Assembly: GCA_937896895.1 (NCBI GenBank)
Contig: CALBNV010000072.1
Span: forward strand, 1 to 23,447
Source: an uncultured Bacteroidales bacterium
GTDB taxonomy: Bacteria; Bacteroidota; Bacteroidia; Bacteroidales; F082
Direction of reading: 5' to 3'
DNA length: 23,447 nt
Position numbers and translations under genes: made by a program. The notes below the pieces were generated by a model, which saw only the letters and a list, made by a program, of their open reading frames with translations, was not told the DNA's origin and searched no databases. Within the stretch, counting starts at the first letter, position 1. Every line of letters begins with the position of its first letter. Of this stretch, positions 21,881 through 23,447 are shown piece by piece.

Positions 21881-23404
21881 ATGCAGAAAAACATGCCTAA
21901 CATTATCACAAAAGCCACAGTCATGATATACGCAATGGCAGCCTCCTTGTTGGCGTATAGCCAAAACACATTTGAGCGAGTGTTCGACGATTTCGGCGAT
22001 TCGGAAATAAGGGCCGCCATTGAGACATCTGACAACGATTTCATCTTTTCAGTTACTAAGGAAGGAACAATTGCGGCAAACGATTTACTGATGAAAGTGT
22101 CATCAAAAGGAGAATTGATTGCGACTTTGGATTGCGAAATTGCAGATGGATACTTAAGGTATCTTGGGCTGTTTGAACACCCTGAATTGTGCGATACTTT
22201 TTTAGCTCCAGCACTTGTCTGTGATGGGCAAGCCGCAAGGGAAATCTCCATTGTTTCGTTTGACAAAGACCTCAAAGTGATTGATGAAAAACGGGTTGTG
22301 TTTGCTGATATAATTGCCGACCTTTCGCCTGTGGTGCTTCCATCTGTAACAGTCAATGGTAGAGAAATTGCCGTGGCAGCCCATGTCCTGCTTGATGACC
22401 ACAGCTATGCCCAATTTTACGTCCGCATGAATATTGATGGATTGCTGTTGTATGAAGGCTTGGATTACAAGTACAATACAATAAGTTTTTTTGTATCAAG
22501 CATATCTCTGATTGACGAGCATAATAAGCACTTCGCTGTTCTTAATCAGGCAAGTTTTCAGGGAGGCCATCAATTATTTGTTGAGACACTTGATTCGACC
22601 ATGTGTGTTGAAAAATCACAAATGCTTAAGTATGACAACTCTGGCGGTCAGGATTACATTTCTTATTGTCCATTCGACACACCCATATTGAAATCATTGA
22701 ATGATACAACTATAGTGGCAAACGTTATGACTGATGTTTTTAAAAGTAATGGGGAAATCTATCATGGCAACTGCCTCGTCAGTTTAGACCACAACTTGAC
22801 AACGACAGGAACTTCACTCTATTTTTATGATAAGGTTAACACTGCCGTGAGATTGCCATTACGCAGTTCATTTGACATTGGAGATGATTGTTTGGTTTCC
22901 TGTTCAGTCATAAATTGGTACAGTAATCATCCTATGTACAAAACTCAATGTCTGGTTACAAAATACGACGCCGAAATGAATGTGGTGTGGCAAAGGTTTG
23001 TAAACAAGAAAGAAGGATATTATTATCCTCATTTCGTACTTGGAACTGAAGATGGTGGAAGTCTTATTGCAGGATATTCCTGTGATTTGAGTTACCAGCA
23101 CGGATATTCATACATCCTCAAGACTGATAGTGATGGCTATCTTTCCATCAACGAGCTTGACGATTTGGAAATAAAGCCAGTTGCGGTTTATCCCAATCCG
23201 TGTACGACCAACGTCAATGTTGAAGTCTCACCAGACGTAAAGATTGAAAACGTCAGCCTCTTCGACATCTCCGGCCGCCTCGTGAAGGCTCAGCAGTCGG
23301 ACTTCGGGAGCATCGACATCAGCAACTTCGCGCCGGGGATGTATGTGATGAAGGTCACGCTCGACGACGGGAAGGTGTTCGAGGAGAAGATCGTGAAGAA
23401 ATAG
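21881..23404 (+). CDS. T9SS-sorted surface protein, propeller-like body
   Basis: A 507-residue secreted protein. The signal peptide (MPNIITKATVMIYAMAASLLAYSQ, possibly from the internal ATG at 21893) is followed by about 400 residues of beta-rich repeats (for example SDNDFIFSVTKEGTIAANDLLMKVSSKGELIATLD and TEDGGSLIAGYSCDLSYQHGYSYILKTDSDGY), like lone-blade or propeller proteins of Bacteroidetes, and by a type A T9SS sorting domain starting at VAVYPNPCTTNVNVEV (about 430) and ending in VFEEKIVKK. The full ending contrasts with the overrun in the gene at 1213. The body is about 37-38% GC in sample lines but the sorting domain about 62%, suggesting a separate origin. Function unknown; probably surface-attached. 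Confidence 0.85.
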   Translation: MQKNMPNIITKATVMIYAMAASLLAYSQNTFERVFDDFGDSEIRAAIETSDNDFIFSVTKEGTIAANDLLMKVSSKGELIATLDCEIADGYLRYLGLFEHPELCDTFLAPALVCDGQAAREISIVSFDKDLKVIDEKRVVFADIIADLSPVVLPSVTVNGREIAVAAHVLLDDHSYAQFYVRMNIDGLLLYEGLDYKYNTISFFVSSISLIDEHNKHFAVLNQASFQGGHQLFVETLDSTMCVEKSQMLKYDNSGGQDYISYCPFDTPILKSLNDTTIVANVMTDVFKSNGEIYHGNCLVSLDHNLTTTGTSLYFYDKVNTAVRLPLRSSFDIGDDCLVSCSVINWYSNHPMYKTQCLVTKYDAEMNVVWQRFVNKKEGYYYPHFVLGTEDGGSLIAGYSCDLSYQHGYSYILKTDSDGYLSINELDDLEIKPVAVYPNPCTTNVNVEVSPDVKIENVSLFDISGRLVKAQQSDFGSIDISNFAPGMYVMKVTLDDGKVFEEKIVKK

Positions 23405-23447
23405 GATTCTCAAGAAAGCAACGGCAACAAGGGAAATTGACGCAGCC

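Overview
The window is mostly chromosome of an uncultured, probably gut- or rumen-associated member of the Bacteroidales. Evidence for this: two secreted proteins with type IX secretion (T9SS) C-terminal sorting domains, a TonB-dependent receptor, Bacteroidetes-only families (DUF4270, DUF3244, IPExxxVDY), Bacteroidetes-type promoter boxes (TAnnTTTG) and a general lack of Shine-Dalgarno sites. The first ~1.25 kb looks different. It carries a clostridial-type Mrp/NBP35 P-loop protein with good Shine-Dalgarno sites, and it joins the Bacteroidales part inside the 3' end of a T9SS gene. A chimeric contig is the simplest reading; a recent transfer is the alternative.

Layout. 1-1210 (minus): partial unknown gene, Mrp-like ATPase, small membrane protein. 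1213-2361 (minus): T9SS-sorted adhesin-like protein. 2454-7524: a divergent transport locus, with a TonB receptor and a TM1266-type ACT/NikR-like small regulator on the minus strand and a lipoprotein SBP/permease/ATPase ABC transporter on the plus strand. 7642-11518 (plus): a shortened GT5 'glycogen synthase', a DUF4270 lipoprotein, an exported cyclophilin and pheS. 11600-14282 (minus): acpP-fabF-rnc-IPExxxVDY, a tightly coupled operon. 14580-17872 (plus): polA with an intact proofreading domain, and a YraN-type nuclease-fold protein. 18049-19851 (minus): a lipoprotein-anchored TPR protein with an inner-membrane helix, coiled coil and C-terminal HTH-like segment. 20183-23404 (plus): a small DUF3244 secreted protein, an unrecognised Cys-containing lipoprotein and a T9SS-sorted surface protein.

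How they may work together. The TonB receptor, TM1266-like protein and ABC transporter could form one outer- to inner-membrane import route with its own ligand sensor; the substrate is not known. The TPR-HTH protein is divergent from the DUF3244 gene across a stretch holding several TGCAAA/TTTGCA palindromes, which could be its operator. The rest is housekeeping: lipid synthesis, RNA processing, DNA repair and tRNA charging.

Non-coding DNA is rich in dispersed repeats: a ~112-bp composite element in two inverted copies, a 26-bp hairpin element just before the pheS and yraN starts, and A/G-rich 'TTAAAAGAGTAAAG' tracts next to stop codons. No tRNA, rRNA, CRISPR array, transposase or phage gene was seen.
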